From: Acidobacteriaceae bacterium
Lineage (GTDB): Bacteria > Acidobacteriota > Terriglobia > Terriglobales > Acidobacteriaceae
NCBI GenBank assembly: GCA_027449545.1
Contig: DAIDLI010000140.1
Coordinates: 1 to 64,000, forward strand
Direction of reading: 5' to 3'
Length of the DNA stretch: 64,000 nucleotides
Below the pieces are notes generated by a model that ran no database searches, had not been told where the DNA came from, and saw nothing but the letters and a program-made list of their open reading frames with translations. Made by a program: the position numbers and the translations under genes. Shown here piece after piece: positions 19,750 to 30,308 of the stretch (position 1 is the stretch's first letter; each line of letters opens with the position of its first letter).

Positions 19750-19842
19750 TGGCGGAGAGAGGGGGATTCGAACCCCCGATAGAGCTTTTGACCCTATAAC
19801 GGTTTAGCAAACCGCCGCCTTCAGCCACTCGGCCATCTCTCC
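19750..19842 (-). tRNA. tRNA-Ser(GCT)
   Basis: Reverse complement GGAGAGATGGCCGAGTGGCTGAAGGCGGCGGTTTGCTAAACC...GGGGGTTCGAATCCCCCTCTCTCCGCCA; acceptor GGAGAGA/TCTCTCC, anticodon GCT, long variable arm, encoded CCA. Confidence 0.95.
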
Positions 19843-19922
19843 TGGTCACAGTTGGGATTATACCGGAATCGGGCGCGATTCTCCCTACCCTTCACTGCCT
19901 GCGGCGATGATAAATTCACACT

Positions 19923-21287
19923 GTGCCGCCCCAAAAGAAATCTTTGCCGAGCCGGATGCCCCTGCTGCCCCTGGTGGCCGCCACGTTTTTCATGGTTTCG
20001 GGAGGCCCCTACGGCATCGAAGACATCCTTGGCGGCGCCGGTTTCCGGGATGCGATCCTCATTCTGCTGGCATTGCCGCTGGTCTGGTGTCTGCCCACGG
20101 CGCTCATGCTCGGCGAGCTCTCCGCCGCCATTCCCGCTGAGGGCGGCTTTTATGTGTGGGTGCGCCGCGCCATGGGCCCCTTCTGGGGCGCGCAGGAGAG
20201 CTGGCTTTCCCTCTCCGCCAGCATCTTCGACATGGCGCTCTACCCTTCGATCTTTGTTTTGTACCTGGGCCAGTTCAGCCCAGCTCTGACGGCGGGATGG
20301 CGAGGTTACGGCTGGTCGCTGGGCGTGGTGGCGCTGTGCTGCGCCTGGAACCTGCTGGGCGCGCCCGAGGTGGGCCGCGATTCTGTCGCCCTGTTCGCAC
20401 TACTGATGGCGCCCTTTGCGATCTTTGTCGTCTTGGGTATCCGGCATGGATTCAGCGCCCACCCCGCAATTGACTGGAGCCGCTCAGCCTCGCATGCGGG
20501 CTTCTCCACGGCTATTCTGGTGGCGCTGTGGAATTACATGGGCTGGGACAACGCCACGACAGTCGCGCAGGAGGTCGAGGATCCACAGCGGAACTACCCT
20601 CGAGCCATCTTCGGGGCGATCACGCTGACCGTGGCCAGCTACATTCTGCCCTTGCTGGCTATGGCCATGGCCGGCCTGCCGACCAGCAGCTTTGCTACCG
20701 GCGACTGGGCTTTGGCAGCCGGCGCGGTGGGCGGATCACTGCTGGCAATGGGCGTGATCGCTGGCGGCTGCATCACCGGAGTAGGCATGTTCAACGCCCT
20801 GGCCATGAGCTACGCGCGACTTCCGATGGCGATGGCCGAGGATGGTTTGTTGCCACGGCCGCTGGCGCGACGCAATCGCCGCGGCGCCCCCTGGTTGAGC
20901 GTGCTGGCATGTGGCGCTGCCTGGGCGCTGGCCCTCAAGCTGCCGTTCGAACGGCTGATTTCCATTGACCTTATTTTGTACGGCGGTAGCCTACTGCTGG
21001 AGTTTGCGGCGCTGGCCGTGTTGCGCATCCGCGAACCTGGACTCGCACGCCCCTTCCGGGCCGGCGGCAATGCGACGGCGTTCCTGCTGGGTGTGGGCCC
21101 AGCACTGCTGATCGCCTATGCGCTTTGGGCTTCGCGGGATGAGAAGCTGATCGGTTCGGTATCGGCCTTGGGGGCAGCGGCGGGAGTAGCCCTGATGGGA
21201 CCGCTGCTCTACTGGCTCACCGCGCCGCTTCGCACAGCGCGGGGCAAAGCCCTGGCCGCAGATCAAGCGGTAGAACAGGAGGGCTAG
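19923..21287 (+). CDS. APC-family amino acid permease
   Basis: 'FFMVSGGPYGIEDILGGAGFRDA', 'TALMLGELSAAIPAEGGFYVWVRRAMGPFWGAQESWLSL', 'ALWNYMGWDNATTVAQEVEDPQRNYPRAI'. Confidence 0.88.
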   Translation: MPPQKKSLPSRMPLLPLVAATFFMVSGGPYGIEDILGGAGFRDAILILLALPLVWCLPTALMLGELSAAIPAEGGFYVWVRRAMGPFWGAQESWLSLSASIFDMALYPSIFVLYLGQFSPALTAGWRGYGWSLGVVALCCAWNLLGAPEVGRDSVALFALLMAPFAIFVVLGIRHGFSAHPAIDWSRSASHAGFSTAILVALWNYMGWDNATTVAQEVEDPQRNYPRAIFGAITLTVASYILPLLAMAMAGLPTSSFATGDWALAAGAVGGSLLAMGVIAGGCITGVGMFNALAMSYARLPMAMAEDGLLPRPLARRNRRGAPWLSVLACGAAWALALKLPFERLISIDLILYGGSLLLEFAALAVLRIREPGLARPFRAGGNATAFLLGVGPALLIAYALWASRDEKLIGSVSALGAAAGVALMGPLLYWLTAPLRTARGKALAADQAVEQEG

Positions 21288-21295
21288 GCCTGGTG

Positions 21296-21318
21296 CTGCG
21301 CCGCGCCAGGCGGCGCAG
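21296..21318. terminator. Candidate bidirectional terminator hairpin between convergent genes
   Basis: ctgcgccg-cgccagg-cggcgcag perfect 8-bp stem between stops of the permease (+) and ppa (-). Confidence 0.5.
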
Positions 21319-21323
21319 CCGCC

Positions 21324-21893
21324 TCAAGCCTTGCTTACAGCTTCCTTGCTTGCTTCCAGCGCCAGAGCACTCTTGCCGTCGCTGAACAGCTTCATCGCAC
21401 GGGCCACCCGGTCGCGCGCGTACGCCGCGTCGTGCCAGCCCTTGATCTCCACCCGCTTGCCTTCCAAATCCTTATAGATAGAGAAGAAGTGCGTGATCTC
21501 CTTGAGCATGTGCGGATAGATATCGGTATAGTTCCACACCCCGTTGTAGCGGGGGTTGTTTTTACCTACGGCCAGCACCTTTTCGTCGAGAATGCCCTGG
21601 TCGAGCATCTCCAGCAGGCCGATGGGCCGGACCTCCTGCACACATCCAGGGAAAGTCGCATCGGGCACCAGCACCAGCACGTCCAGCGGGTCGCCGTCGT
21701 CGCTCAAGGTGGAAGGAATGAAGCCATAGTCCCCCGGATAATGCACTGGGGAGTGTAAGTTGCGGTCCAGCTTGAAGACGTGCAGCTTTTTGTCGTACTC
21801 GAACTTCTGGGTGCCGTCCTTGGGGATTTCGATCACCGCGCGGAACACCTCCGGCGCGCGATCGCCCACGGGCAGTTCAAGGTAATTGGTCAT
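21324..21893 (-). CDS. ppa: Inorganic pyrophosphatase
   Basis: 'IEIPKDGTQKFEYDKKLHVFKLDRNLHSPVHYPGDYGFIPSTLSDDGDPLDVLVL' family signature. Confidence 0.95.
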   Translation of the reverse strand: MTNYLELPVGDRAPEVFRAVIEIPKDGTQKFEYDKKLHVFKLDRNLHSPVHYPGDYGFIPSTLSDDGDPLDVLVLVPDATFPGCVQEVRPIGLLEMLDQGILDEKVLAVGKNNPRYNGVWNYTDIYPHMLKEITHFFSIYKDLEGKRVEIKGWHDAAYARDRVARAMKLFSDGKSALALEASKEAVSKA

Positions 21894-22041
21894 TCGGTCT
21901 AGCTCCTTGGATTGGGGAAATCTTCCGCGTCTCTTGCATGGCCCGGAAACATAAAAACACGCAATCTGCGGTGCTCAGCAAAGCTCCTGTTCGGGCTGCC
22001 GGGCGGGTGCAGCCCGCAGGGTCCTTCTATAATCAAGGATC

Positions 22042-22287
22042 ATGAAGGCGCATGTCTACGTGACTCTCAAAACTTCGGTTCTGGATCCCCAGGGCCAAAC
22101 CATCCAGAACGCTCTCCGCAAGCTCGGCTTTGGTGAAGTCTCGGCCGTGCGCCAGGGCAAGTATTTCGTGCTTTCACTGGCTGACGGGCTCAGTTCTGAA
22201 GCTGCCCGCGCCCAGGTGGAGCGGATCGCCGCGGACGTATTGACCAACCCGGTCATTGAAGAATACACGTACCGCATTGAGGACTGA
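22042..22287 (+). CDS. purS: Phosphoribosylformylglycinamidine synthase subunit PurS
   Basis: 81 aa 'MKAHVYVTLKTSVLDPQGQTIQNALRKLGFGEVSAVRQGKYFVL...NPVIEEYTYRIED', classic PurS. Confidence 0.93.
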   Translation: MKAHVYVTLKTSVLDPQGQTIQNALRKLGFGEVSAVRQGKYFVLSLADGLSSEAARAQVERIAADVLTNPVIEEYTYRIED

Positions 22288-22363
22288 GTCATCCGGGTCC
22301 GCGCCGCCTACCCATCTGATGCGCAAACCCGATTCGCTGCCGCCCTTCGCATAAAATCAGTGC

Positions 22364-24247
22364 ATGTGTGGAATCGTCGGTTACGTCGGCCGCAAGAAAG
22401 TTGTGCCTGTCATTGTGGAAGGGCTGCGCAGGCTGGAATATCGCGGTTATGACTCCGCGGGAATTGCCGTAGGCAACTGCGGCCGTCCCACTCTCGATGT
22501 GCGCCGCGCTCCCGGCAAGCTCTTCAACCTGGAGCAGGTGCTGCGCGAGGAACCGCTGGAGGGTACCTTCGGCATCGGCCACACCCGGTGGGCGACCCAC
22601 GGGCGACCCACCGAAGAGAATGCCCATCCGCATCGCGACTGCACCGGCCGGATCGTGGTAGTGCACAACGGCATCGTCGAAAATTATCTCGACCTGAAAC
22701 CCGAGCTGACGGCCAAAGGCCACCGGTTCGTCACCGAAACCGATACAGAAGTCATCGCCCACCTCATCGAGCAGGTGCAGAAAGACGCCGAGGCCGGTGG
22801 CGCACCGCTCACCCTGGAAGCCGCGGTGCGGCGTGCCGTAAAGAGATTGACCGGCGCCTTCGCCCTGGGCGTGCTATCCGCCTCCGAACCGGACAAGATT
22901 GTCGCTGCACGCATGGGCCCTCCCGTCGTCATCGGCGTAGGCGAGGGCGAAGCCTTTGTCGCCTCCGACGTGCCTGGCATTCTCAGCCATACGCGCAATA
23001 TCTACTTCCTGGCGGACGGCGACATGGCCGTCCTCACGCCTGATGCCGTCACCTTGACCGACTTCGAAGGCAAGGCCATCGAGCGCGAACTCACCCGTAT
23101 CCAGTGGGATCCCATCCAGGCGGAAAAGGGGGGGTTCAAGCACTTCATGCTGAAGGAAATCTGGGAGCAGCCCCGCGCCATCCGCGAAACCACCCTGAGC
23201 CGCGTCTCGCTGGATTCCGGCAAAGTCTTCCTTGGCGAGATGGAGATTGCCGACGAAGAGCTGGCGCGCGCCGCCAGCATCAGCATCGCCGCCTGCGGCA
23301 CCAGTTGGCACGCGGGGCTCGCCGGCAAATACATGATCGAGCGGCTCGCCCGCCTGCCCGTCGACGTAGACTACGCCAGCGAATATCGCTACCGCGATCC
23401 CATCGCCGGCCCGGATGCGCTCGGTCTGCTGATCACGCAATCCGGCGAAACCGCCGATACCCTGGCCGCCCAGCGAGAGATGAAGGCCCTCGGCTCCAAG
23501 ACCGTCGCCATTTGCAACGTGGTGGGCGCGATGGTGGCACGCGAAGCCCATGGAGCCATCTATACCCATGCCGGTCCGGAGATCGGCGTGGCCTCGACCA
23601 AAGCCTTCATCTCGCAACTCACGGCTCTATTCCTGCTTGCGCTCAAGCTGGGCCAACTGCGCGGCAAGGTCGATACGGCGCAGTCCATTGAACTGATTGA
23701 GCAACTCAGCAAGGTGCCGGTCAAGATCGAGGAGTTGCTGCGCACCCGGAGCGCCCAATGCGAGCAGCTCGCCAAAGAATTTGCGCACGCCCGCGATTTT
23801 CTCTATCTCGGCCGAGGCATCCACTTCCCGATCGCGCTGGAGGGGGCGCTCAAGCTGAAAGAAATCTCCTACATTCACGCCGAGGGCTATCCCGCCGGCG
23901 AGATGAAGCACGGACCCAACGCTCTCATCGACGAGGATCTACCCGTCGTCGTGCTGGCCACGCGCGATGCATCCGATCCGGCCTCGCAGCTCCGCTACGA
24001 GAAGACGCTCTCCAACATTCAGGAAGTGACCGCCCGTTCCGGCCGCGTGATCGCCATCGCGACCGAAGGGGACACCACAGTCAGCAGCCTGGTGGAACAC
24101 GTCATCCATGTTCCGCCGGCACCCGAGGTGCTGGCGCCGCTGATCGAGATTGTGCCCTTGCAGTTGCTGGCCTACTATATCGCCGTCCGTCGCGGCTGCG
24201 ACGTAGACCAGCCCCGCAACCTCGCCAAGTCCGTTACTGTCGAGTAG
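22364..24247 (+). CDS. glmS: Glutamine--fructose-6-phosphate aminotransferase (isomerizing)
   Basis: '[36 protein letters not shown]', two SIS domains, C-terminal '[15 protein letters not shown]'. Confidence 0.98.
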   Translation: MCGIVGYVGRKKVVPVIVEGLRRLEYRGYDSAGIAVGNCGRPTLDVRRAPGKLFNLEQVLREEPLEGTFGIGHTRWATHGRPTEENAHPHRDCTGRIVVVHNGIVENYLDLKPELTAKGHRFVTETDTEVIAHLIEQVQKDAEAGGAPLTLEAAVRRAVKRLTGAFALGVLSASEPDKIVAARMGPPVVIGVGEGEAFVASDVPGILSHTRNIYFLADGDMAVLTPDAVTLTDFEGKAIERELTRIQWDPIQAEKGGFKHFMLKEIWEQPRAIRETTLSRVSLDSGKVFLGEMEIADEELARAASISIAACGTSWHAGLAGKYMIERLARLPVDVDYASEYRYRDPIAGPDALGLLITQSGETADTLAAQREMKALGSKTVAICNVVGAMVAREAHGAIYTHAGPEIGVASTKAFISQLTALFLLALKLGQLRGKVDTAQSIELIEQLSKVPVKIEELLRTRSAQCEQLAKEFAHARDFLYLGRGIHFPIALEGALKLKEISYIHAEGYPAGEMKHGPNALIDEDLPVVVLATRDASDPASQLRYEKTLSNIQEVTARSGRVIAIATEGDTTVSSLVEHVIHVPPAPEVLAPLIEIVPLQLLAYYIAVRRGCDVDQPRNLAKSVTVE

Positions 24248-24355
24248 GAGCTTAAATACGGGCGGCGGGCGCGGCGGAATGCGTATCCGCGCACCCCGAC
24301 AGCTACAGCAAACTGCCCTCAGCCGCGACCGGTCCAATGCTACGCTGAGAGCACA

Positions 24356-24805
24356 ATGCGTTCGGTCATACAGCGTGTTTCAAGAGCGTCGGTCGAGGTT
24401 GAAGGAAAGATTGTCGGCGAAATCGGAAAGGGGCTCCTGGTGCTGCTGGGAGTTTCTAAAACCGACACTGAGGCCGATGCAGCCTACCTCGCCACGAAGA
24501 TCGCTGGGCTGCGCATCTTTGAAGATGACGAAGGCAAGATGAACCGCAGCGTGGCGGAGATCGCTGGCGCGATTCTCGCCGTCTCCCAATTCACGCTTTA
24601 CGGGGACGTCCGCCGCGGTAAACGGCCGTCGTTCGACGATGCCGCACGGCCGGAACGCGCCCGCGAACTCTACGATTTTTTCGTCGCGCAGATCCGCCAG
24701 ATCGGTCTGCGCTGCGAAACCGGCCAGTTCCAAGCCATAATGTCCGTCTCGCTCACCAATGAAGGCCCGGTGACCATTCTTCTGGACAGCTCCCGGCAGT
24801 TCTAG
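24356..24805 (+). CDS. dtd: D-aminoacyl-tRNA deacylase
   Basis: '[33 protein letters not shown]', catalytic motifs 'SQFTLYGD' and '[12 protein letters not shown]'. Confidence 0.95.
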   Translation: MRSVIQRVSRASVEVEGKIVGEIGKGLLVLLGVSKTDTEADAAYLATKIAGLRIFEDDEGKMNRSVAEIAGAILAVSQFTLYGDVRRGKRPSFDDAARPERARELYDFFVAQIRQIGLRCETGQFQAIMSVSLTNEGPVTILLDSSRQF

Positions 24806-24887
24806 CGATTTCACTCGGGAGGTGCGGCGCGAGTCTTGCAGGACGCCCGCAACACAACCTCGGCCCGTCTCTCGCGAGCAGACTCGG

Positions 24888-26882
24888 TTACTGGACGTCC
24901 ACGGGATCTGCTTCCGTCACAGTCGCCGGTGCCGTCATCGCTCTCAGCATGCTCAGATCGAAGTCCTTGTACAAATCTGGGCAGAACATGTCCGGAACCT
25001 TGCTGGAGGAGACTGAGGCACGCAGCAGGTAATCCAGGCTCCGCATTCCCTGATGGATGGTAACGCTTTTGAAGAGCTGCGGTTCCATTGCTGCGGCTAC
25101 CAGAGAAACCACCTGCATGCGGTAGCCGGAGCTCTCCAGCGTAATCTCTGGGGCATGCCAGTGCTGGTGCGCCCAATGCGTGATGCCGATCACCTGGGCC
25201 GCTTCCAGCCCCAGCGGCGGATGCCCTGCCGCCTGCATCATGCTGCCAAAGCGGCCCACCTCTCCTCGTGCCGGGTTCGCGTCCCCCGTAAACAGAACTG
25301 ACAGCACCAGTACCTGATGCCCGCGCTCTACCTGGTAGCCGACCTCCGGGTAGTGATCCCAGGTTTCTTTGTCAGCTCCTTCCCTTCCCGCATCGTTCAA
25401 AATCACAGTCAACGGTGCGCCGTCGGGCGTCCATTTGGATTTGATCCACACTCCGGTAGCGCTCAGGCCATTACTGAGCGCAAAGCGCAGCGACACGGAC
25501 TCGACCGTGTTGTGATCCGTATCCGTCACGTACCAGGGGCGCGCCACGGTCACAGGCTGGTAATGCACAACCTTCGCCAGCCTCGCCCGCTCCGTCTTCA
25601 CCCACGCCGTGCGCTGACCGGCATCCGCCGGAATCTCCGGATGCTGCAACTTCGAAGCAAACTGCCTGGCCAGCGCAAGAATCGTCAGGTTGTTTTGCGG
25701 CAGATCCACCGAAAGTTGGGTGTAAGTGTCAATATCCTGGCCCACCTGAATCTCATCCGGCTTATCTGCGAGCTTGAACCACTTATCAAGAAACCGGTAA
25801 GTCTGCTGCCGGTCATCGTGGTCGTAGTTGTGCATCAGCACTTCTGCGTCTGCGTGGAAACCGAAGACATCCTGCTTGCCATACAGCGCGAAGAACGGCA
25901 TCACGTCGTCGTAGATATGCGGCTTCACGAGCGGCGCCCGGAAGCAGCAAGAGTCTTCCGCATTGTTCAGTTCCAGCGTGGGCCGCGGCGCCAGCATGGC
26001 CACAAACGTCGGGTAATCCTGACCGTTCAGCAGGTCCGGCGCAATCTGCTCGTAATCCCCCGGCTCGCCCGGAACTCTCATTGCCCGCCCTGCCAAAGAC
26101 GCAAAACCGGCCACCGGAATCACCGCCTTGATCCTGGTATCCAGGGCAGAAAGCATCAGCGTTTGCCAGCCGCCGCCCGACTGCCCGGTCATGGCAATGC
26201 GGCTTCTGTCCACGTGCGGGTCGTCATAGAGGTAGTCGAGTCCGCGGCGCATGGCCAGATAGAAGAGCCCCACTCCACGCACTCCCACCAGATCGAGGTC
26301 CGAGCCAAAGTAGTGATCGTTGGCGGGAGCCCGCAACTGCCCCATGCCCACGAAGTCCAGGCTCAGGGCGATCATGCCGCGCAGGGCTTCGTTGATGCAC
26401 AGCTTCTGCTGAAAGGGCATCGACAACCCGTCGGGGTAATGGCCCAGCACATTAAGTACGGCCGGAACCTTGCCCGACACCTGCGCCGGCTCGTACAAAA
26501 CCGCGACCGAATAAAAGCCGGGAACAATCTCGTACCTGAACTTTTCAACCCGATATCCCGCTCCCGCGGGAACCGGCGCCGGCCCCATGTCTTCGAACTT
26601 CGGCGGCGCATCGATCCATGCCTGCGGCCATCCGCGATAGATCACGTCCTTCAGAACGTGGGCGCGGAGCTTTTGCGCATCCGATGTCCACTGCTCTGCG
26701 CTGGCCGGCTGCGGCAGCCCGGCCGCTCGATCCATCAAGAACTGCTGCATCTGGTAGGTCACCACATCGGCAGCTTGCAGCCGCTGCGGCAGGAATTGAT
26801 GCACGGTTCCAGGAACCGTTTGAGCCGCACACGACGCGGCCATTGCGCCCAGCACAAGGGAAAGAAGACATTTGAGCTTCAT
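24888..26882 (-). CDS. Exported alpha/beta hydrolase (acetyl xylan esterase-like), tandem domains
   Basis: Signal peptide 'MKLKCLLSLVLGAMAASCAAQ', 'ALSLDFVGMGQL', 'RIAMTGQSGGGWQTLMLSALD', 'YDHDDRQQTYRFLDKWFK'. ORF extends to 27443; start trimmed to the signal-peptide ATG. Confidence 0.75.
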   Translation of the reverse strand: MKLKCLLSLVLGAMAASCAAQTVPGTVHQFLPQRLQAADVVTYQMQQFLMDRAAGLPQPASAEQWTSDAQKLRAHVLKDVIYRGWPQAWIDAPPKFEDMGPAPVPAGAGYRVEKFRYEIVPGFYSVAVLYEPAQVSGKVPAVLNVLGHYPDGLSMPFQQKLCINEALRGMIALSLDFVGMGQLRAPANDHYFGSDLDLVGVRGVGLFYLAMRRGLDYLYDDPHVDRSRIAMTGQSGGGWQTLMLSALDTRIKAVIPVAGFASLAGRAMRVPGEPGDYEQIAPDLLNGQDYPTFVAMLAPRPTLELNNAEDSCCFRAPLVKPHIYDDVMPFFALYGKQDVFGFHADAEVLMHNYDHDDRQQTYRFLDKWFKLADKPDEIQVGQDIDTYTQLSVDLPQNNLTILALARQFASKLQHPEIPADAGQRTAWVKTERARLAKVVHYQPVTVARPWYVTDTDHNTVESVSLRFALSNGLSATGVWIKSKWTPDGAPLTVILNDAGREGADKETWDHYPEVGYQVERGHQVLVLSVLFTGDANPARGEVGRFGSMMQAAGHPPLGLEAAQVIGITHWAHQHWHAPEITLESSGYRMQVVSLVAAAMEPQLFKSVTIHQGMRSLDYLLRASVSSSKVPDMFCPDLYKDFDLSMLRAMTAPATVTEADPVDVQ

Positions 26883-27028
26883 CGGGTCTCCAGTTACTCG
26901 GGTGAAACAAGCTGCAAAGAGCTGCAATGATTCTCTTCGACGAAGGCGCAAAAACGGAACAGCGTTCAGCAGCAACTTGCGAACGCGGCGCCATCCGATC
27001 TGGCTTGTTCCGTGGAAAAAGGCGCCGT

Positions 27029-28522
27029 TCAGCGGGACGGCACTTTGGCCGCCGCCCCCGAAGCCAGCGCCCGCTGCACCTTGCTGTGATGGCGGCTGTA
27101 GGAGAAGTAGATCACCAGTCCCACAATCAGCCAGCTCCCGAACCCGATCCAGGCCGGCGCATCCAGTGAGAACATCAGCGACAGCGAGACGATCATTCCG
27201 CCAATCGGCACCAGCGGCACCAGTGGCGTGCGGAAGGGCCGGTGGATCTCCGGCGCGCGAGCGCGCATGATGATCACACCCAGGCAGACGATGGTAAAGG
27301 CCAGCAACGTGCCCAAGCTGACCAGTTCGCCCAGGAAGGCAATCGGGAAAAATGCTGCCAGAAACGCCACAAACACTCCCACCACCATGGAGGTGATGTA
27401 CGGTGTGCGAAAGCGCGGGTGGATGCGGCTGACCCACGGCCACAGCAGGCCGTCGTGGGACATGGTGTACAACACGCGCGACTGCCCCAGCAGCATGACC
27501 AGCATCACCGAGGCCAGCCCGGCGATGGCTCCCATGTCGATGAGAATCACGCCCCAGCGTGCGCCGATCTCCGCCGCGCCGTCAGCCACGGGCGCCGCCA
27601 CATTGAGGGTGGTGTAGGACTTCAGACCGGTCAACAGCCCGGCGACAATGATGTACAAAATCGTGCAGATGATCAACGATCCCAGAATTCCGAAAGGCAG
27701 GTCCTTCTGCGGATTGCGTGCCTCCTGCGCGGCCGTCGACACCGCGTCGAAGCCGATATAGGCAAAGAACACCACACCCGCCCCGCGCATGATGCCCGAC
27801 CACCCAAACTGGCCAAAGTGCCCGCCGTTCGCCGGAATAAACGGATGCCAGTTGTGCACCATGTGCGTCCAGTGCGCGAACGCAAAGCTCACGGCCAGCC
27901 CGATAAACACCAGCACCACCGATACCTTGATCATCACCGCGGCGCTGTTGAAGTTGGCCGACTCGCGCACGCCCACCACCAGCACAAACGTGATCACGAA
28001 GATCGCCGCCATCGCAAACACGTCCACCTGCGCGGAGATCGCATGGCCGAAGAGCGTGAATGCCAGATGCGGCGCGGCATTGAACGGTAGGTGGACACCG
28101 AAGAAGCCCAACAGACTGCTGACGTATCCGCTCCAGCCAACGGCGACAGTTGCCGCGCCAAAAGCATATTCCAGCACCAGTGCCCAACCGATCACCCACG
28201 CCACCAGCTCGCCCATGGTGGCGTAGCCGTAGGTATAGGCGCTGCCGGCGATGGGAATCATCGAAGAGAATTCGGCATAGCAGAGCCCCGCAAACACGCA
28301 CCCCAGCCCGGCGATGGCAAACGACAGCACAATTGCCGGACCGGCAAACTGCGCCGCCGCGGTGCCCGTCAGCACGAAGATGCCCGCGCCGATGATACCG
28401 CCGATACCCAGCGTCACCAGGTTGATCGGGCCCAGCGCGCGCTTCAGCGCGTGTTCGCCTTTGTTCTCAGCCTCGCTGAGAATCGTGCTGATCGGCTTGG
28501 TCGCCAGATATTTGGTGGCCAT
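27029..28522 (-). CDS. APC-family (cationic) amino acid permease
   Basis: 'LGPINLVTLGIGGIIGAGIFVLTGTAAAQFAGPAIVLSFAIAGLGCVFAGLCYAEFSSMIPIAGSAYTYGYATMGELVAWVIGW'. Confidence 0.93.
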   Translation of the reverse strand: MATKYLATKPISTILSEAENKGEHALKRALGPINLVTLGIGGIIGAGIFVLTGTAAAQFAGPAIVLSFAIAGLGCVFAGLCYAEFSSMIPIAGSAYTYGYATMGELVAWVIGWALVLEYAFGAATVAVGWSGYVSSLLGFFGVHLPFNAAPHLAFTLFGHAISAQVDVFAMAAIFVITFVLVVGVRESANFNSAAVMIKVSVVLVFIGLAVSFAFAHWTHMVHNWHPFIPANGGHFGQFGWSGIMRGAGVVFFAYIGFDAVSTAAQEARNPQKDLPFGILGSLIICTILYIIVAGLLTGLKSYTTLNVAAPVADGAAEIGARWGVILIDMGAIAGLASVMLVMLLGQSRVLYTMSHDGLLWPWVSRIHPRFRTPYITSMVVGVFVAFLAAFFPIAFLGELVSLGTLLAFTIVCLGVIIMRARAPEIHRPFRTPLVPLVPIGGMIVSLSLMFSLDAPAWIGFGSWLIVGLVIYFSYSRHHSKVQRALASGAAAKVPSR

Positions 28523-28626
28523 GCAACTCCTCTCTCAATCTCGTGCCGCGGCTTTCCGCCTGCGACGATCACGTTCCGGGCCGTCGCTCGCGCCAGAGTC
28601 AGGCCAGATGGTTAGATGGCATCGCT

Positions 28627-30180
28627 TCACGCCCTGTCCGCGGCGCCGCGCGACCAGAATAGATACACGGGAATACCCAGGATCACCAGCGCCAGCCCCG
28701 GCCATGTGTATTGAGGCTTATACCGCAATAATACGACGCAGATCCACGCCGCCATCACGATGTAGAGCGCCGGCAGCACAGGGTATCCGAACGCCTTGTA
28801 CGGCCGGGGCGCGTCGGGCCGCTTGACGCGGAGCACGAACAGACTCGCAATCGTCAGAATATAGAAGATCAGTTCCGCGAAGATGATGTAGTCGAGCAAC
28901 TGGCTATAGGAGCCGGAGACGCACAGCAGCATCGTCCACCCCCCCTGCACCAGCAGCGCCGCCACCGGAGTCTTGTAGCGGGGGTGCAGCTTGCCGGCGG
29001 ACTTGAAGAACAGACCGTCCTGACTCATGGCGTAGTACACGCGCGCGCCAGCGAGGGTCATGCCGTTCGCACAGCCGAAGGTCGAAATCAGGATCGCTCC
29101 GGCCATCAGCATGGCTCCGCCGGAGTGAAAGATCTGGCCCAGCACCGCGGTGGCCACGCGATCGTCCGCTGCATGCTGAATGCCCCGCGCCAGCGCCGTG
29201 ACGCCTTGAGGATCCCCGTGCATCGGCAGCACGAGCAGATAGCCCAGCGACACCAGGAAATAGACCGCGATCACGAACCCGGTGCCCAGCGCCAGCGAAA
29301 GCGGCAGATTTCTTTGGGGATTCTTCACCTCGCCCGCCGTGAAGGTGATGTTATTCCAGGCATCGGCCGAGAAGAGCGAACCCACCTGCACGACAGCCAG
29401 AATCACCAGCAGGTTGACCCAGGCCGTGGGGCCGCCCACGCCCACCTGCACCGCATGGAGCGAATGCCAGCCGGCGTTGCGCCAGAAGTGGCCGTGCGCG
29501 AAATTCGCCTGCCAGGCCGACACATTCACGCCCACTGTAAAGGCCAGCAGGATGAGCGCGGCCAGGGCAATCGCCTTGGCCGAGGTAAAAACATTCTGGA
29601 TGAGCGCGCCCAGTTGCACCCCGAAGATGTTGGCGATGGCCAGCAGCCCCACGACCAGGATCCCCGTCAAGTTTGCGGTGTTGACCCCGATCTCCATGTT
29701 GCCCAGGACCATCGGCCCCAGGTGCCACGCCGGAACATGGGCAATGTGCCACAGCCAGTGGGTCGCGGAGACGGACGGAAAAAACACGCCCAGGAATTTG
29801 CCGAAGGCAACGCACACTGCGGCGATGGTGCCGTTCTGGATCACCAGGAACAGCGTCCAGCCAAACAGAAAGCCCCATAGCGGCCCCATCGACTCGCGCA
29901 GATACACATACTGCCCGCCGGCCTTCGGCATCATGGCGGCCAGTTCGCCGTAGCTCAGGGCGCCGATCAGCGTCATTACCCCGGTGATGATCCACGCGCC
30001 CAGGTACAGAGCCGGCGAGTCGGTGCCGCGGGCAATGTCCGCGTCCACAATGTAGATGCCCGACCCGATCATCGAGCCGATCACAATCGCTGTGGAGCTG
30101 AAAAGACCCAGCGACTGGGAGAGCCGGGGCGTCCCAGCCGATTTTTCCACTGAAGCTGCCGCAGATTCGGGGACGTTCAC
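28627..30180 (-). CDS. APC-family amino acid permease
   Basis: 'LGLFSSTAIVIGSMIGSGIYIVDADIARG', 'LSYGELAAMMPKAGGQYVYLRESMGPLWGFLFGWTLF', 12-TM pattern. Confidence 0.93.
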   Translation of the reverse strand: MNVPESAAASVEKSAGTPRLSQSLGLFSSTAIVIGSMIGSGIYIVDADIARGTDSPALYLGAWIITGVMTLIGALSYGELAAMMPKAGGQYVYLRESMGPLWGFLFGWTLFLVIQNGTIAAVCVAFGKFLGVFFPSVSATHWLWHIAHVPAWHLGPMVLGNMEIGVNTANLTGILVVGLLAIANIFGVQLGALIQNVFTSAKAIALAALILLAFTVGVNVSAWQANFAHGHFWRNAGWHSLHAVQVGVGGPTAWVNLLVILAVVQVGSLFSADAWNNITFTAGEVKNPQRNLPLSLALGTGFVIAVYFLVSLGYLLVLPMHGDPQGVTALARGIQHAADDRVATAVLGQIFHSGGAMLMAGAILISTFGCANGMTLAGARVYYAMSQDGLFFKSAGKLHPRYKTPVAALLVQGGWTMLLCVSGSYSQLLDYIIFAELIFYILTIASLFVLRVKRPDAPRPYKAFGYPVLPALYIVMAAWICVVLLRYKPQYTWPGLALVILGIPVYLFWSRGAADRA

Positions 30181-30308
30181 GATAGGAGATTTGTAAACGA
30201 TCGCAGGGCTGCTTGTCTCGTTCGTGTCGACCCGCTCCGAAACTACCGCGAAATCTCACCTGCTGCCGGACATGACGCACCCCGGGCAGGGGGACTAACC
30301 TGTTTTCT

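Noticed and set aside
22288-22363. Possible glmS ribozyme
   Set aside because: The spacer is short and lacks recognisable ribozyme core; those are mainly known from Firmicutes.
25317-26930. 537-aa plus-strand ORF
   Set aside because: Antisense to the 24888-26882 hydrolase; His/Arg-rich composition typical of shadow ORFs.
30181-30308. Possible TPP riboswitch upstream of thiE
   Set aside because: The conserved CUGAGA and ACCCUUGAACCUGAU-type elements are not visible.
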